A stretch of 64,000 nucleotides of DNA from the NCBI RefSeq assembly GCF_003583365.1, contig NZ_QXED01000004.1, forward strand, positions 372,001-436,000, written 5' to 3'. The notes under the pieces are model-generated. The model saw only the letters and a program-made list of their open reading frames with translations. It ran no database searches and was not told where the DNA came from. Source of the stretch: Fibrisoma montanum (GTDB lineage Bacteria; Bacteroidota; Bacteroidia; Cytophagales; Spirosomataceae). Within the stretch, counting starts at the first letter, position 1. Each line of letters starts with the position of its first letter. Below, in pieces: positions 8,514-16,698 of the stretch. Both the position numbers and the translations under genes were made by a program.

Positions 8514-8732
8514 ATGAGAAACTCACAACAAAATTCACGGTCCGGGGCCAGTCAGGCCAGCACCGTGAGCCCGAACACGGAGGGCGACGACTATAGTCAG
8601 AACACCAAATCGCGTCGGCCGGGCAGCACCGGTACGGCACCCGGCGGAGCCAAGCCGGAATCGCAGGAAACCACTGAGCACACGGCCGGTGGCACTACGT
8701 CCGATCGGCCCCGTCGGATCGATAATCAGTAG
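8514..8732 (+). CDS. small hydrophilic, probably disordered protein (72 aa)
   Basis: The frame starting MRNSQQNSRSG encodes a low-complexity protein rich in Ser, Thr, Gly, Gln and charged residues, without any hydrophobic stretch, so it is likely intrinsically disordered and cytoplasmic. An alternative start at 8466 (MEQVTFANVV) adds 16 residues. I have an impression, unsearched, that Cytophagales genomes hold other short proteins of this style with unknown role. Its stop lies 8 nt from the stop of the convergent isomerase. Confidence 0.55.
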   Translation: MRNSQQNSRSGASQASTVSPNTEGDDYSQNTKSRRPGSTGTAPGGAKPESQETTEHTAGGTTSDRPRRIDNQ

Positions 8733-8740
8733 GGATTTCG

Positions 8741-9697
8741 CTAAACGCCCTGCGTAACCGCCTTCATCTTGGCCAGGCCCGACTGCGCGACCTGCAGCGG
8801 GTCCTGGGCATAGTAGTTCTTGTTAAATACTTCCAGCGACAGGATGATGGGCCGGTCCGGGTTCCGGATGGTCTGCAGAATCTGCCGGATCGGCGCGACG
8901 CCGTCGCCGGTGTAGACCCGGTCTGCGTCGGTGATGTTAGCGGCCGGTAGATTAGCCGGATAATCGTTTACGTGAAATATTTCGATGGCCGGTTTGCCAA
9001 CCAGCGGCAGGCTGTCGAGACTGCTGCCCCCTTTGAAGAGATGGTACACGTCCAGCAGCAGCCGCGCTGACGGATGACCGCTTTCAACGGCAACGTACAT
9101 GACGTCGCTCAGGCGATTCAGGTTGCGGGAAAAGCCCCAGAGTTCCAGATGGGGCGTAACACCCGTTTGCGTACCGATGTCCAGAACGGCCCGGTACCGT
9201 TCAGCCGCTTTACGAAGGTCGATGAGCGGGCTGTTGGGCGTTTGAGCCCCAACGGGTGGGGCCGCTACCCGTTTGCAGCCGACCTGAGCCAGTATGTCCA
9301 TCTCCCGCTTCATCTGCTCAAGCCCCTTGGCACGGTCCGCGTCATTATCAATGATCCAGGGCGCAAACCCAATGGCATTTTCGACGGTAATGCCCAGGTC
9401 GCCGATTTGTTTGCGGGCATCGGCGGGGGTCTTGCCCTCTTTCAGGTAATTCAGCAACGTATCGACCCAGATTTCGACCGAGCGAAACCCGGCTTTGGAA
9501 GCGGTTTCGAGTTCCTTTACGAAGCCCAGTTTGTGGCCCCGGATGGTACTCATGTTCAGGCAGTGGGTAAACGCTGCGGTTTTAGCGGGCTGCGGAGCGG
9601 TTGAGTTAGCTGATGCGGTTGTTGGCAGGAGCGCAGCACCAGCCGCTGTACCCAGTGTAGTGACTAATTGACGGCGGGTCAGTATGGAATCAGACAT
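8741..9697 (-). CDS. Tat-exported sugar phosphate isomerase/epimerase-like TIM barrel
   Basis: A 318-residue protein of the xylose isomerase-like TIM-barrel superfamily (AP_endonuc_2). The N-terminus carries a twin-arginine signal (LTRRQLVTTLGTAAGAALLP) with cleavage near residue 30. Barrel landmarks are AGFRSVEIWVD, HLELWGFSRNLNRL, LLLDVYHLFKGG, IEIFHVNDYP and ILSLEVFNKNYY, which supply the metal-binding Glu, Asp and His residues of the family. Export suggests action on periplasmic sugars. A distant paralogue is encoded at 35709-36641. Confidence 0.88.
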   Translation of the reverse strand: MSDSILTRRQLVTTLGTAAGAALLPTTASANSTAPQPAKTAAFTHCLNMSTIRGHKLGFVKELETASKAGFRSVEIWVDTLLNYLKEGKTPADARKQIGDLGITVENAIGFAPWIIDNDADRAKGLEQMKREMDILAQVGCKRVAAPPVGAQTPNSPLIDLRKAAERYRAVLDIGTQTGVTPHLELWGFSRNLNRLSDVMYVAVESGHPSARLLLDVYHLFKGGSSLDSLPLVGKPAIEIFHVNDYPANLPAANITDADRVYTGDGVAPIRQILQTIRNPDRPIILSLEVFNKNYYAQDPLQVAQSGLAKMKAVTQGV

Positions 9698-9864
9698 GTT
9701 AATTGCGGGTATGAACCGTTAAATACGGATTGTTTATAAAAGATTGCGACAACCGTTTCTACCTATGATCTTTGCCAATCTGACCGAACGGAACAATAAA
9801 ACAGACAAAGTTGCTCGTTTTGAGTTAGGTAACTGGCCTTATTCTGTTTTACAATCACCACGTT

Positions 9865-10461
9865 ATGATTACTACACGCTCTGTCCTGCGCATTACGCTG
9901 CTCTGTTTTCTGGTGTCGATGAACGCCTGCATCCCGGATTTGTTCGTTTCAGAGCCGGAATGGGTCGTTGTTGAAGCCGGCGACCATGAACCCCTGCCCA
10001 AACGGAAGACGGGGGTATTGATTGAGCCAACGGAACTGTCGGCTACGGTCACCTTCGACAGTACGTGCATCTACGACGTCGGTTCGGTTGACGAACAGGA
10101 CTGGAACAAAGTGATTGGTCTGGGCTTTGTCGGGTCAAAAGATCAGGATCTCGGTGCGGCACCGCATCAGATCGACGGCGTACGGGTAGGCTGGCGGTGG
10201 AATCCGCAACGGCAGCGGATCGATCTCGGTGCGTATGCTTACGTGGAAGGCAAACGAACTGATTTTAAAATTGCCGAAGCCAAAATCAACGAACCGACCC
10301 GGCTGGTCATCAAGGTCGACTACAGCCGGAAGTTGTATCAGGTACTGGGCGGGACGCCTATTCCGTTCACCCACGATAAGAAGTTTGCCTACAAAACAGG
10401 GCTTTATTTTGGGGGTAGTCAACCGGCTCCTCACCGTATCCGGGTCAAAATCGTTTATTAA
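9865..10461 (+). CDS. hypothetical lipoprotein
   Basis: A 198-residue protein with a lipoprotein signal (MNAC, lipidated Cys22). The mature part looks like a beta-sandwich: alternating strands such as VRVGWRWNPQRQRIDLGAYAYV and TRLVIKVDYSRKLYQVL recall secreted carbohydrate- or polymer-binding jelly rolls, but no family is recognised. It is followed by a hairpin terminator. Confidence 0.75.
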   Translation: MITTRSVLRITLLCFLVSMNACIPDLFVSEPEWVVVEAGDHEPLPKRKTGVLIEPTELSATVTFDSTCIYDVGSVDEQDWNKVIGLGFVGSKDQDLGAAPHQIDGVRVGWRWNPQRQRIDLGAYAYVEGKRTDFKIAEAKINEPTRLVIKVDYSRKLYQVLGGTPIPFTHDKKFAYKTGLYFGGSQPAPHRIRVKIVY

Positions 10462-10487
10462 CACGTTCGGTGTTAGCGTCCACGAAA

Positions 10488-10516
10488 AAAGCCACTCCTC
10501 AAAGAGAAGTGGCTTT
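10488..10516. terminator. bidirectional hairpin terminator
   Basis: AAAGCCACT (10488-10496) pairs with AGTGGCTTT (10508-10516) across an 11-nt loop, with A- and T-runs outside. It lies between convergent genes and can serve both. Its core matches the terminator at 12483-12518, which closes the paralogous downstream cassette. Confidence 0.8.
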
Positions 10517-10566
10517 CTGCAACACGTTTTCTAACCTATACAGTCTTTTCGCGGGCGGCAGTCTGC

Positions 10567-10971
10567 CTATTCCATCGTAATCGTACGTGAGGGTTTTGTG
10601 CCGGGCGTTTCAATGTTCAGCTGTCGCCGGATGCTGCCATCGTTTGACTTGATTTCCAGTTCATACAGACCATCTTCGAGGTCGCTGACGTTGAAGCGGA
10701 TGGCCGCTTTTTCTTCTTTCTTACCGATCGTGTGCGTGTAGAGAACGTCCTGGTGCTTGTTGCGCAGGATAACCTGTACCGGCTGCGCAGCTACTTTCTG
10801 AACGGCCAGGTGAATTTTGTTCTCTTTGTTCACGTACACGGTGGCGTCGAACGACATCGGTTTTTTGGGTTCGGTCGGCTCGGCAGTTAAGGTTGCTGAG
10901 CCAATGAGGACCGCGGCAATCAGGCTTTTAGCACCAGCTAATGCGCTGGTTTGGAAGAGAAGGTTGAACAT
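10567..10971 (-). CDS. short secreted protein resembling a T9SS C-terminal sorting domain (copy A)
   Basis: A 134-residue protein with a hydrophobic N-terminal signal segment (cleavage near residue 30) and one beta-sandwich domain. The domain pattern is QVILRNKHQDVLYTHTIG, then FNVSDLEDGLYELEIKS, then RRQLNIET, which resembles the type A sorting domain or DUF3244-like proteins (N-x-x-G-x-x-L..., then L-x-x-G-x-Y). Here the domain stands alone rather than at the end of a large cargo. It is a clear paralogue of the 12559-12969 product. A sigma-54-like promoter lies 44 nt upstream of its ATG. Confidence 0.8.
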   Translation of the reverse strand: MFNLLFQTSALAGAKSLIAAVLIGSATLTAEPTEPKKPMSFDATVYVNKENKIHLAVQKVAAQPVQVILRNKHQDVLYTHTIGKKEEKAAIRFNVSDLEDGLYELEIKSNDGSIRRQLNIETPGTKPSRTITME

Positions 10972-11014
10972 GGCTTTTATGATGTTTTTAGTTGTTTACT
11001 GTTCTCCCTTTATA

Positions 11015-11032
11015 TGCCAACAAGCATGCCAA
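11015..11032 (-). promoter_or_regulatory. sigma-54-like -24/-12 promoter, copy A
   Basis: On the minus strand the sequence TTGGCATGCTTGTTGGCA matches the RpoN consensus TGGCAYR-N4-TTGCW apart from GG at the -12 GC. It is at the same distance from the start codon as the equivalent element of copy B (13011-13028), which supports it being functional. The match and spacing are seen directly; use of sigma-54 is inferred. Confidence 0.6.
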
Positions 11033-11097
11033 TAGCTATTTATACTAGTTAACTAATTGATTATAAGATATTTATCTTGGAGTAAGTCCTCGAAAAA

Positions 11098-11153
11098 TGT
11101 ACGGAAACGGACAGGCGGTGTTCGTTTCTGAACAAACCGGTGCCAAATCGCAC
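11098..11153. promoter_or_regulatory. array of three palindromic sites upstream of copy A (enhancer-like)
   Basis: Three imperfect palindromes are spaced 21 and 20 bp centre to centre: TGTACGGAAACGGACA (11098-11113), TGTTCGTTTCTGAACA (11119-11134) and GTGCCAAATCGCAC (11140-11153). They lie about 70-120 bp upstream of the -24/-12 element, where sigma-54 activators normally bind. The same three-site array recurs at 13083-13138. The rest of the 10972-11442 gap, including the start region of the ScyD-like gene, shows nothing else convincing. Confidence 0.65.
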
Positions 11154-11442
11154 GAATTCGGACAAAACGAAGAAAACAGGCGGTGAATAATCCAAAAAAA
11201 TCAGCCTTAAATATGGATGCTGGAGGGGCGTGTAAGCAGGGCTGTGCTTCCCGACCGACGGTTTGTAACGAGCTGATTGTTAATAAATCTTAAAATTAAA
11301 CGGGCTGAAAATACCTTCGAGTGAATTTATTGACCGTTTACTACATAAGCTACCAGCTAGGGAGACTTCTTTATCTAACTTTCACGGCCGTAAATCAGCG
11401 GCCTCATTCATAATAAACCTCCCTACTATCATCACATTTCGT

Positions 11443-12453
11443 ATGCGTACCAACTTACTCAACATCGGCACGTTGCTAACGTGTCTGTTCGTATTCGGCT
11501 GTCAGGACCACCGTGAACTGGGTGATCCCAGCCAACTGCAAGTCCAGGAAGTAGCCTCAAATCTGGCGGCTCCGCTCGGCGTGGCAACCGATCCCCAGGG
11601 GCGGTTGTGGGTAACTGAAGTGGCTGCGGGTAAAGTAACACTGATCATGCCGGATGGTCAGAAATATCCAGTCGTTACCGGTTTCAACGTAGCGGTAAGC
11701 CCCGAGAACACACCCGATGGGCTCAACCACCTGGTTTACAAGGATGGCATGCTCTATATCCTGCACGGTGTCGATGAAAAAATGTACAAACTCAACGTGT
11801 CGTCGTTCAAACCGGGCGATCAGCCGCTCATGGCCTCGCAACTGGACAGCGAACCGATCGGTCAGTTCGTGCTCGACTATAACTTTGGGGCCGCCGACAC
11901 GCAGGACTCGAATCTGTATAACCTGATATTCGGTCCGGATGGCGACCTGTACATCGCCGATGCCGGTGCCAATGCTATTATCAAGCGAAGCAAAACCGGT
12001 CAGTTGAGCGTGTTCGCAACCGTACCGGGGATTCCCAATCCCACGATGCCGATGGTAGGGCCGCCGTTTGTTCAGTCGGTGCCGACCGGTATCGTATTCG
12101 ACGGTCAGAAATTCCTGGTAACAACGCTGCTGGGCTTCCCATTCCCCGCCGACAAAGCCCGGATCTACCAGATCGATCTGGCGGGTAACGTATCGCTCTA
12201 TCAGGACGGATTCACCAGCCTGGTTGATATTGCCCTCGGCGCTAACCAGCGGCCTATCGTGCTGCAGGTAGCCCAGTTCGGGGCGATGGGACCGATGCCC
12301 AATACGGGTCGGCTGCTTCAGTCGAAAAACGGCCAGATCAACGGGTTGTTGCAGGGGCTGAATCTGCCCACGTCTGTCGAGGCAGCAACGGCCGCCAATA
12401 CGTATTACATCAGCAGCTTGGCCAACGGAACCATTCAGCGGGTGACGTACTGA
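11443..12453 (+). CDS. ScyD/ScyE family beta-propeller lipoprotein
   Basis: A 336-residue lipoprotein (lipobox ending at Cys20, FVFGC) with the ScyD/ScyE NHL-like propeller: APLGVATDPQGRLWVTEVAAGKV, GPDGDLYIADAGANAIIK and PTGIVFDGQKFLVTTL are typical blade segments. The family is named after scytonemin-cluster proteins but occurs widely without scytonemin, with unknown biochemical role. It lies between the two copies of the short secreted protein cassette, on the opposite strand, and ends at a strong terminator shared with copy B. Confidence 0.87.
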   Translation: MRTNLLNIGTLLTCLFVFGCQDHRELGDPSQLQVQEVASNLAAPLGVATDPQGRLWVTEVAAGKVTLIMPDGQKYPVVTGFNVAVSPENTPDGLNHLVYKDGMLYILHGVDEKMYKLNVSSFKPGDQPLMASQLDSEPIGQFVLDYNFGAADTQDSNLYNLIFGPDGDLYIADAGANAIIKRSKTGQLSVFATVPGIPNPTMPMVGPPFVQSVPTGIVFDGQKFLVTTLLGFPFPADKARIYQIDLAGNVSLYQDGFTSLVDIALGANQRPIVLQVAQFGAMGPMPNTGRLLQSKNGQINGLLQGLNLPTSVEAATAANTYYISSLANGTIQRVTY

Positions 12454-12482
12454 TTGGTCTGCTGACTCAGCCCTACGGGCAC

Positions 12483-12518
12483 AAAAAAGCCACTTCATTG
12501 AGTTGAAGTGGCTTTTTT
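12483..12518. terminator. strong bidirectional terminator
   Basis: A perfect 15-bp stem (12483-12497 with 12504-12518) has a 6-nt loop TTGAGT and ends in A6 on one side and T6 on the other. It lies between the convergent ScyD-like gene and copy B of the secreted protein and should terminate both. Confidence 0.92.
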
Positions 12519-12558
12519 ATGAGGCATTCGTTAACCCCTACTGTAATGGCTTTGTTGT

Positions 12559-12969
12559 TTACTGCATTGTAATCAGGCGCGGCTGCTCAAGGGTGACAGT
12601 ATTTGTTTGCAGGCTAACCTGTTTACGAATACTGCCATCGCTTGAACTGATTTCTAATTCGTACGCACCGTCCTGGAGTTCGCTCATGTCAAACTTCACC
12701 GAGAACTTGTTTTGCTTTTTGCCCAGCCGCTGTGTAAAGAGAACCTGGTTGTTCTGGTTGCGGAGAACAACAGTAACCGGTTCGGCTACCACTTTCTCTA
12801 CCGACAGTTGAATCTTGTTCTCTTTGTTCACGTAAGCACTGGCACCGAATGAAGCTGGCTTTTTCGGTTCGGCCGGTTCTGTGGTCAGGGTTGACGCGCT
12901 GAGCAATACGGCACCGAGGATACTTTTGGCACCGACTAAGGCGCTGGCTTGTAAAAGGAAGTTGAACAT
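12559..12969 (-). CDS. short secreted protein resembling a T9SS C-terminal sorting domain (copy B)
   Basis: A 136-residue paralogue of the 10567-10971 product, with the same N-terminal signal (MFNFLLQASALVGAKS), the EPKKP-x-SF junction and the same single sorting-like domain (VTVVLRNQNNQVLFTQRLGKK, DMSELQDGAYELEI, IRKQVSLQ). The promoter, upstream palindromes and downstream hairpin are also duplicated, so the whole transcription unit was copied. The role is unknown; it may be an adhesin-like or matrix-associated small surface protein. Confidence 0.8.
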   Translation of the reverse strand: MFNFLLQASALVGAKSILGAVLLSASTLTTEPAEPKKPASFGASAYVNKENKIQLSVEKVVAEPVTVVLRNQNNQVLFTQRLGKKQNKFSVKFDMSELQDGAYELEISSSDGSIRKQVSLQTNTVTLEQPRLITMQ

Positions 12970-13010
12970 GGCTGTTTAAGATTTTGGTTGTTTACTGTTT
13001 GATCTTACTA

Positions 13011-13028
13011 TGCCAACAAGTGTGCCAA
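13011..13028 (-). promoter_or_regulatory. sigma-54-like -24/-12 promoter, copy B
   Basis: On the minus strand TTGGCACACTTGTTGGCA has a perfect -24 TGGCAC and a TTGG -12 element, and ends 42 nt before the ATG of copy B. It is the equivalent of 11015-11032. Confidence 0.62.
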
Positions 13029-13082
13029 AGCTGTTAACTTGCTGATTGTCAATGATTGTGTTTTGTCGTGCCAAATTTAGTT

Positions 13083-13138
13083 TGTACGGAAACGGACAAC
13101 GCACGTTCATTTGCGAACAGTAGTGTGCGAAATCGTAC
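13083..13138. promoter_or_regulatory. array of three palindromic sites upstream of copy B (enhancer-like)
   Basis: TGTACGGAAACGGACA (13083-13098, identical to copy A), CGTTCATTTGCGAACA (13104-13119) and GTGCGAAATCGTAC (13125-13138) keep the same 21- and 20-bp centre spacing as copy A even where bases differ. That is the pattern expected of selected protein-binding sites. Apart from this array and the promoter, the 12970-13335 gap shows nothing convincing. Confidence 0.67.
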
Positions 13139-13335
13139 GTTTGTCCGCACCGGGTATCCATATAGCCCGGACGATCGAGGCCATGAATGACTGGTATGCA
13201 TACAATTCGGGTGAAATCTCTCTTACCGTTTGTACAAAACCTGGGCCTCAGTAGCGGACGAGACAACTGTACTATTTTTATTTGCTGCTAATAACCAGCT
13301 CGTTATACGCTGTTCACTACCCAGACAACAACCTA

Positions 13336-14454
13336 ATGAAAATTCTTTACGTCATTGGGGCCATCGGGCTTCTATGGATGCTCCGTTACGCGTGGACGTT
13401 TGTTCGGCAGCGGACGGACACCGGGCAGGCGCTATCAGCCGACGAACAGCCGATCATCCCGGCCGACGCGCTTTTTCCAGTTCCGGTTAAGGACAAGTGG
13501 GGGTACATCAACGGCCGCAAACACCTCGTAATCCCGCCTATGTATACCAGCGCGGCTGATTTTTACGACAACCGGGCGGTGGTGCAGCAAGTCGTTCAAA
13601 CACCTGGTTATTCCCGCACGTACAGCGTTATTGACTCTGCCGGAAACGTGATTACCGATCAGCCGTATGACCGCATTCTGGATTACAGCGAAGGGCTTGC
13701 GGCCGTGCGGAAAAATGACATGTGGGGCTTCATCGATAAGCAGGGTAAGCTGGTGATTCCCTGCCAGTACGAGGATGCAGGCTACTTCTCCGAAGGGTTG
13801 GCGTGCGTGAAGCGCAATGGCAAAAACGGCTTTGTCGACAAGCTGGGAAACCTGGTCATTAAGCCGCAGTTCGAGCGACTTTGCTACGTGTCCGCTTTTA
13901 AGGAAGGGCTCGCGGCCGTGTACCTGACGCATGACGATGGCCCGTCGGGCTACATTGATCGTACCGGAACATTTGCGTTTCCGCCCGAATTTTCATTTGT
14001 CGAGCCGTTTACAGACGGGTTGGCTTTGGTCAGGTCGCTGAAAACCGGTTTCATGGGCTTTATTAACCGCAAAGGCGAATGGGTTGTACCCCCAACAAAC
14101 TACGAAGATGCTCATTCGTTTAGGGAAGGCCTGGCTACGGTCGCGACGTTAAGCGCCGACCGAAAACGCTGGCAGTGGAGCGTCATTGACAAGACCGGAA
14201 AAACCGTTGCCAACGTACCGCAGTACCGCTCAGCGGGTGTTTTTGCGAATGGCCTGTGTGCCGTACAAAACGAAGAAAGTCGTAAATGGGGCTTCATCGA
14301 CAAACAGGGTCGGGAAGTGATTCCGACCAGGTATACCGGCATTACGTCTATTTTTCGGAATGGCCTGGCCCGGATGGAAACGGGCAGCCTGTTTGGTGGA
14401 CTGGAAACGGTTTACATCACACCAAAAGGAACGGTGTTCTGGCATGGAAAATAA
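13336..14454 (+). CDS. WG-repeat protein with N-terminal membrane anchor
   Basis: A 372-residue protein. The ATG giving MKILYVIGAIGLLWMLRY was chosen over the longer TTG-initiated frame because it begins directly with a membrane segment (about residues 2-20). The rest is about seven WG (KWG) repeats of the form WGFIDKQGKLVIPCQYEDAG...EGLACV, which probably build a beta structure used for binding. WG proteins are common in Bacteroidota and generally uncharacterised. The last codons lie in a perfect hairpin (14443-14494). Confidence 0.87.
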   Translation: MKILYVIGAIGLLWMLRYAWTFVRQRTDTGQALSADEQPIIPADALFPVPVKDKWGYINGRKHLVIPPMYTSAADFYDNRAVVQQVVQTPGYSRTYSVIDSAGNVITDQPYDRILDYSEGLAAVRKNDMWGFIDKQGKLVIPCQYEDAGYFSEGLACVKRNGKNGFVDKLGNLVIKPQFERLCYVSAFKEGLAAVYLTHDDGPSGYIDRTGTFAFPPEFSFVEPFTDGLALVRSLKTGFMGFINRKGEWVVPPTNYEDAHSFREGLATVATLSADRKRWQWSVIDKTGKTVANVPQYRSAGVFANGLCAVQNEESRKWGFIDKQGREVIPTRYTGITSIFRNGLARMETGSLFGGLETVYITPKGTVFWHGK

Positions 14455-14494
14455 CAGAGTCATTCGAACAAGAATGACTCTGTTATTTTCCATG
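14443..14494. terminator. perfect 23-bp hairpin between convergent genes
   Basis: The arms 14443-14465 and 14472-14494 are exact reverse complements with a 6-nt loop GAACAA. The left arm contains the last codons and stop of the WG-repeat gene. A-rich and T-rich stretches within the arms would let it act as a terminator in both directions. Confidence 0.8.
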
Positions 14495-14510
14495 TAAACT
14501 TAATGTATGC

Positions 14511-14912
14511 TTATGAAACCATCGTTGGTTTCCCGGCTTGGCTGTAAGCTCGCAGGCTTCTTACCTGAACGATGATGAGGGCTAATACGGCAGCCGTGTC
14601 GACGGCAATCAATTCCATGCCGGCAGCTGATATAGTCGGGTCTTCCAGCCGAATAATGAAGTAGGCTAGCAGCAGGGTGTTTAACGCAATAATCAGTTGC
14701 ACCAGGCCTTTCCTGACAGTAGGCTTCCAGGCTGTATAAGCTGCCAGACCAGATAAAATCAGCAATTCAATTCCGAAGATGACGCCTTGCCCATCTGTCA
14801 TGTCGTTTATGGGAGCAAACGTATCATTTAGGAAGAAGGCTGCCAGAGCGCCTATTTCAGCGAAGGCTACATTCGCCCATAAGGCTTTGCGTAAGGTGTT
14901 TGAGGAATTCAT
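14511..14912 (-). CDS. small integral membrane protein (four helices)
   Basis: A 133-residue hydrophobic protein with four predicted transmembrane segments (about 13-30, 44-62, 69-87 and 99-117) and short loops. The arrangement recalls DUF4345- or DoxX-like small membrane proteins, but no motif allows a firm call. It lies 62 nt downstream of the NTF2-like gene on the same strand and could be cotranscribed. Confidence 0.72.
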   Translation of the reverse strand: MNSSNTLRKALWANVAFAEIGALAAFFLNDTFAPINDMTDGQGVIFGIELLILSGLAAYTAWKPTVRKGLVQLIIALNTLLLAYFIIRLEDPTISAAGMELIAVDTAAVLALIIVQVRSLRAYSQAGKPTMVS

Positions 14913-14974
14913 AGTGTCAGGTTTATTAGTTAGGAGTTATTTTTATCTGTGATTTTGATTCGTTGAGCCATCAA

Positions 14975-15523
14975 TTACTTACCCCAGAATTCATCTTCCT
15001 GAGCCACGTTTTCCGAGTAAATCATGGCTTCGACAATTTTGCCGTCCTCGACTGTGTACACATCAATGTTGTCGACATCCAGCACACCGCCACCCGGCTG
15101 CACGGCTTTCCAGTGAATCAGGCAGGCTACCTTGTTGCCGTTGATGGTCAATTGTTTGATGTCGGTTAGTTGTAACGTATTAGCCGATGCCTCGTACATG
15201 CCACCGACCATCTGGAAGACTTCCATGTTTGACTGTTTAGCGCCGGAGAAGCGGTTGCTGCCGGGCTGATTCCAACGGATGTTTGGGTGAATCAACGCGC
15301 CCAGGGTGGCTTGGTCGCCTTTCTGAACGGCGGTTAAAAATGTTTTGACGGTTTGTGCGGCTTGGTTTTCCATGTTGTTTGGTTTTGCTTGATGTATGGT
15401 TGTTGGCTTGGTTGCTGATAAGGCAGTCGCACTGACGGTTTGTGCCTGGCTTTGGCTGCTGAGCGTGAGTGACAAGGCTATGGTCACGACTGCGACAGGA
15501 TAGATGGTTTGTTGCGTTTTCAT
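14975..15523 (-). CDS. NTF2-like / SnoaL family protein, exported
   Basis: A 182-residue protein with a signal peptide (cleavage near SQAQ, residue 28) and a C-terminal cone-shaped NTF2-like domain: TVKTFLTAVQKGDQATLGALIHPNIRWNQPG, then CLIHWKAVQPGGGVLDVDNIDVYTVEDGKIVEAMIYSE broken across the last strands. Such domains are often ketosteroid-isomerase-like or ligand-binding; the substrate is unknown. A good TAnnTTTG promoter box lies 40 nt upstream. It is divergent from an AraC-type regulator, its probable controller. Confidence 0.82.
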   Translation of the reverse strand: MKTQQTIYPVAVVTIALSLTLSSQSQAQTVSATALSATKPTTIHQAKPNNMENQAAQTVKTFLTAVQKGDQATLGALIHPNIRWNQPGSNRFSGAKQSNMEVFQMVGGMYEASANTLQLTDIKQLTINGNKVACLIHWKAVQPGGGVLDVDNIDVYTVEDGKIVEAMIYSENVAQEDEFWGK

Positions 15524-15563
15524 GGCATTTAAGGGGCTGATTACTCTGTGTTTGATGATGTGA

Positions 15564-15571
15564 CAAAGGTA
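15564..15571 (-). promoter_or_regulatory. Bacteroidota -7 box for the NTF2-like gene
   Basis: TACCTTTG on the minus strand matches the TAnnTTTG consensus exactly and is 41 nt from the start codon. No clear -33 TTG is seen at the usual spacing. Confidence 0.5.
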
Positions 15572-15681
15572 TTCTGGCCGCTGTGCCTGTTTCTTACCCG
15601 TTTACGCCAATCATTTACCACTTTACGCCAGCCCCTGGTGCAGCCGACGTATTCGGACTACCTTGCTCAAAAAATAAGGTC

Positions 15682-16698
15682 ATGGAAGCGTATCAGCTAC
15701 AATTTGTCTACAGTTTGCTGGCCTATGCGGTGCAGAAAGACGTATCACCCGAGCGGTTGTGTAAACTGTCGGGGCTGAATTGGGAAGTAATCAGGCGGAG
15801 AGATACCGTGGCGATTACGCCCAAGCAGGTCAATGACCTCTGGATGAATGCCAGTCACCTGAGTAATGATCCGCTGTTGGGGCTTCATTTAGGTGAGTCG
15901 ATGCAATTGGCTGCTTTGGGTATTGTCGGCCAGATTGTTCAGAACAGCCGGACGGTTGGCGAAGCCTTGACGCAGGCCGCCGAGTTTCTGCATCTGGTTA
16001 CCGACTTATTTGGCATGGCTGTCAAACAGGGTGATGAGTGCTTTACGGTTCGTTTTTTCCCGGATACAGACAAAGCGCAGGCATATCCGGTTGTGTTTCG
16101 CCACATGATCGACTTATCGCTGGCCTTTGTTATGCACGAGGTAGATGGCCTGGTGTTAGACCGAATCAAGCCCCAGCGAGTCGTGTTGCCTTACGGTTCG
16201 ATTGAGCGCCCTGAATATGAGCGAATACTACGTTGTAAACCGATTGAGAAGGCTGATGAATACGCTCTGGTGTTCGACGATCGCTACTGGAAAGAGCCCA
16301 TCGTAACGGCTAACTACGAACTGCAAAGCGTATTGCTGCAAAAGGCCAGCGCCGTACGCGACGCTATTGACGATCGCCAGCCGCTGAAAGAACGTATCTG
16401 CACGTATCTGTTAGCCAACGCGTATCTGGGCATTCCGACGCTGGAAGGCATAGCTGCCAACTTTAACACCAGCGCCCGTAGTCTGCAGCGAAAGCTTCAG
16501 GAAGAAGGGGTTACGTATCAGCAATTGGCCGACTCGATCCGCAAATCGTTGGCAGTGCATTATCTGGAATCGGGTAAGTACCCGGTTAAGGAAGTGTCCT
16601 ATATCCTTGGCTATAATGAGTTGAGCGCCTTTACGCGGGCGTTTAAACGTTGGACCGGTACGACGCCGGTGAGTTATTTGAAGGCTGGACCTGGCTGA
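15682..16698 (+). CDS. AraC family regulator with N-terminal Arabinose_bd-type domain
   Basis: A 338-residue regulator. The start was taken at MEAYQLQFVYSL; the upstream extension covers the divergent promoter. Residues 15-200 are the OruR-type ligand-binding domain (LGLHLGESMQLAALGIVGQIVQ is broken here into its LGLHLG and GIVGQ hallmarks), and residues 240-335 contain two helix-turn-helix motifs (NTSARSLQRKLQEEG and EVSYILGYNELSAFTRAFKR). It is divergent from the NTF2-like/membrane protein pair. Confidence 0.88.
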   Translation: MEAYQLQFVYSLLAYAVQKDVSPERLCKLSGLNWEVIRRRDTVAITPKQVNDLWMNASHLSNDPLLGLHLGESMQLAALGIVGQIVQNSRTVGEALTQAAEFLHLVTDLFGMAVKQGDECFTVRFFPDTDKAQAYPVVFRHMIDLSLAFVMHEVDGLVLDRIKPQRVVLPYGSIERPEYERILRCKPIEKADEYALVFDDRYWKEPIVTANYELQSVLLQKASAVRDAIDDRQPLKERICTYLLANAYLGIPTLEGIAANFNTSARSLQRKLQEEGVTYQQLADSIRKSLAVHYLESGKYPVKEVSYILGYNELSAFTRAFKRWTGTTPVSYLKAGPG

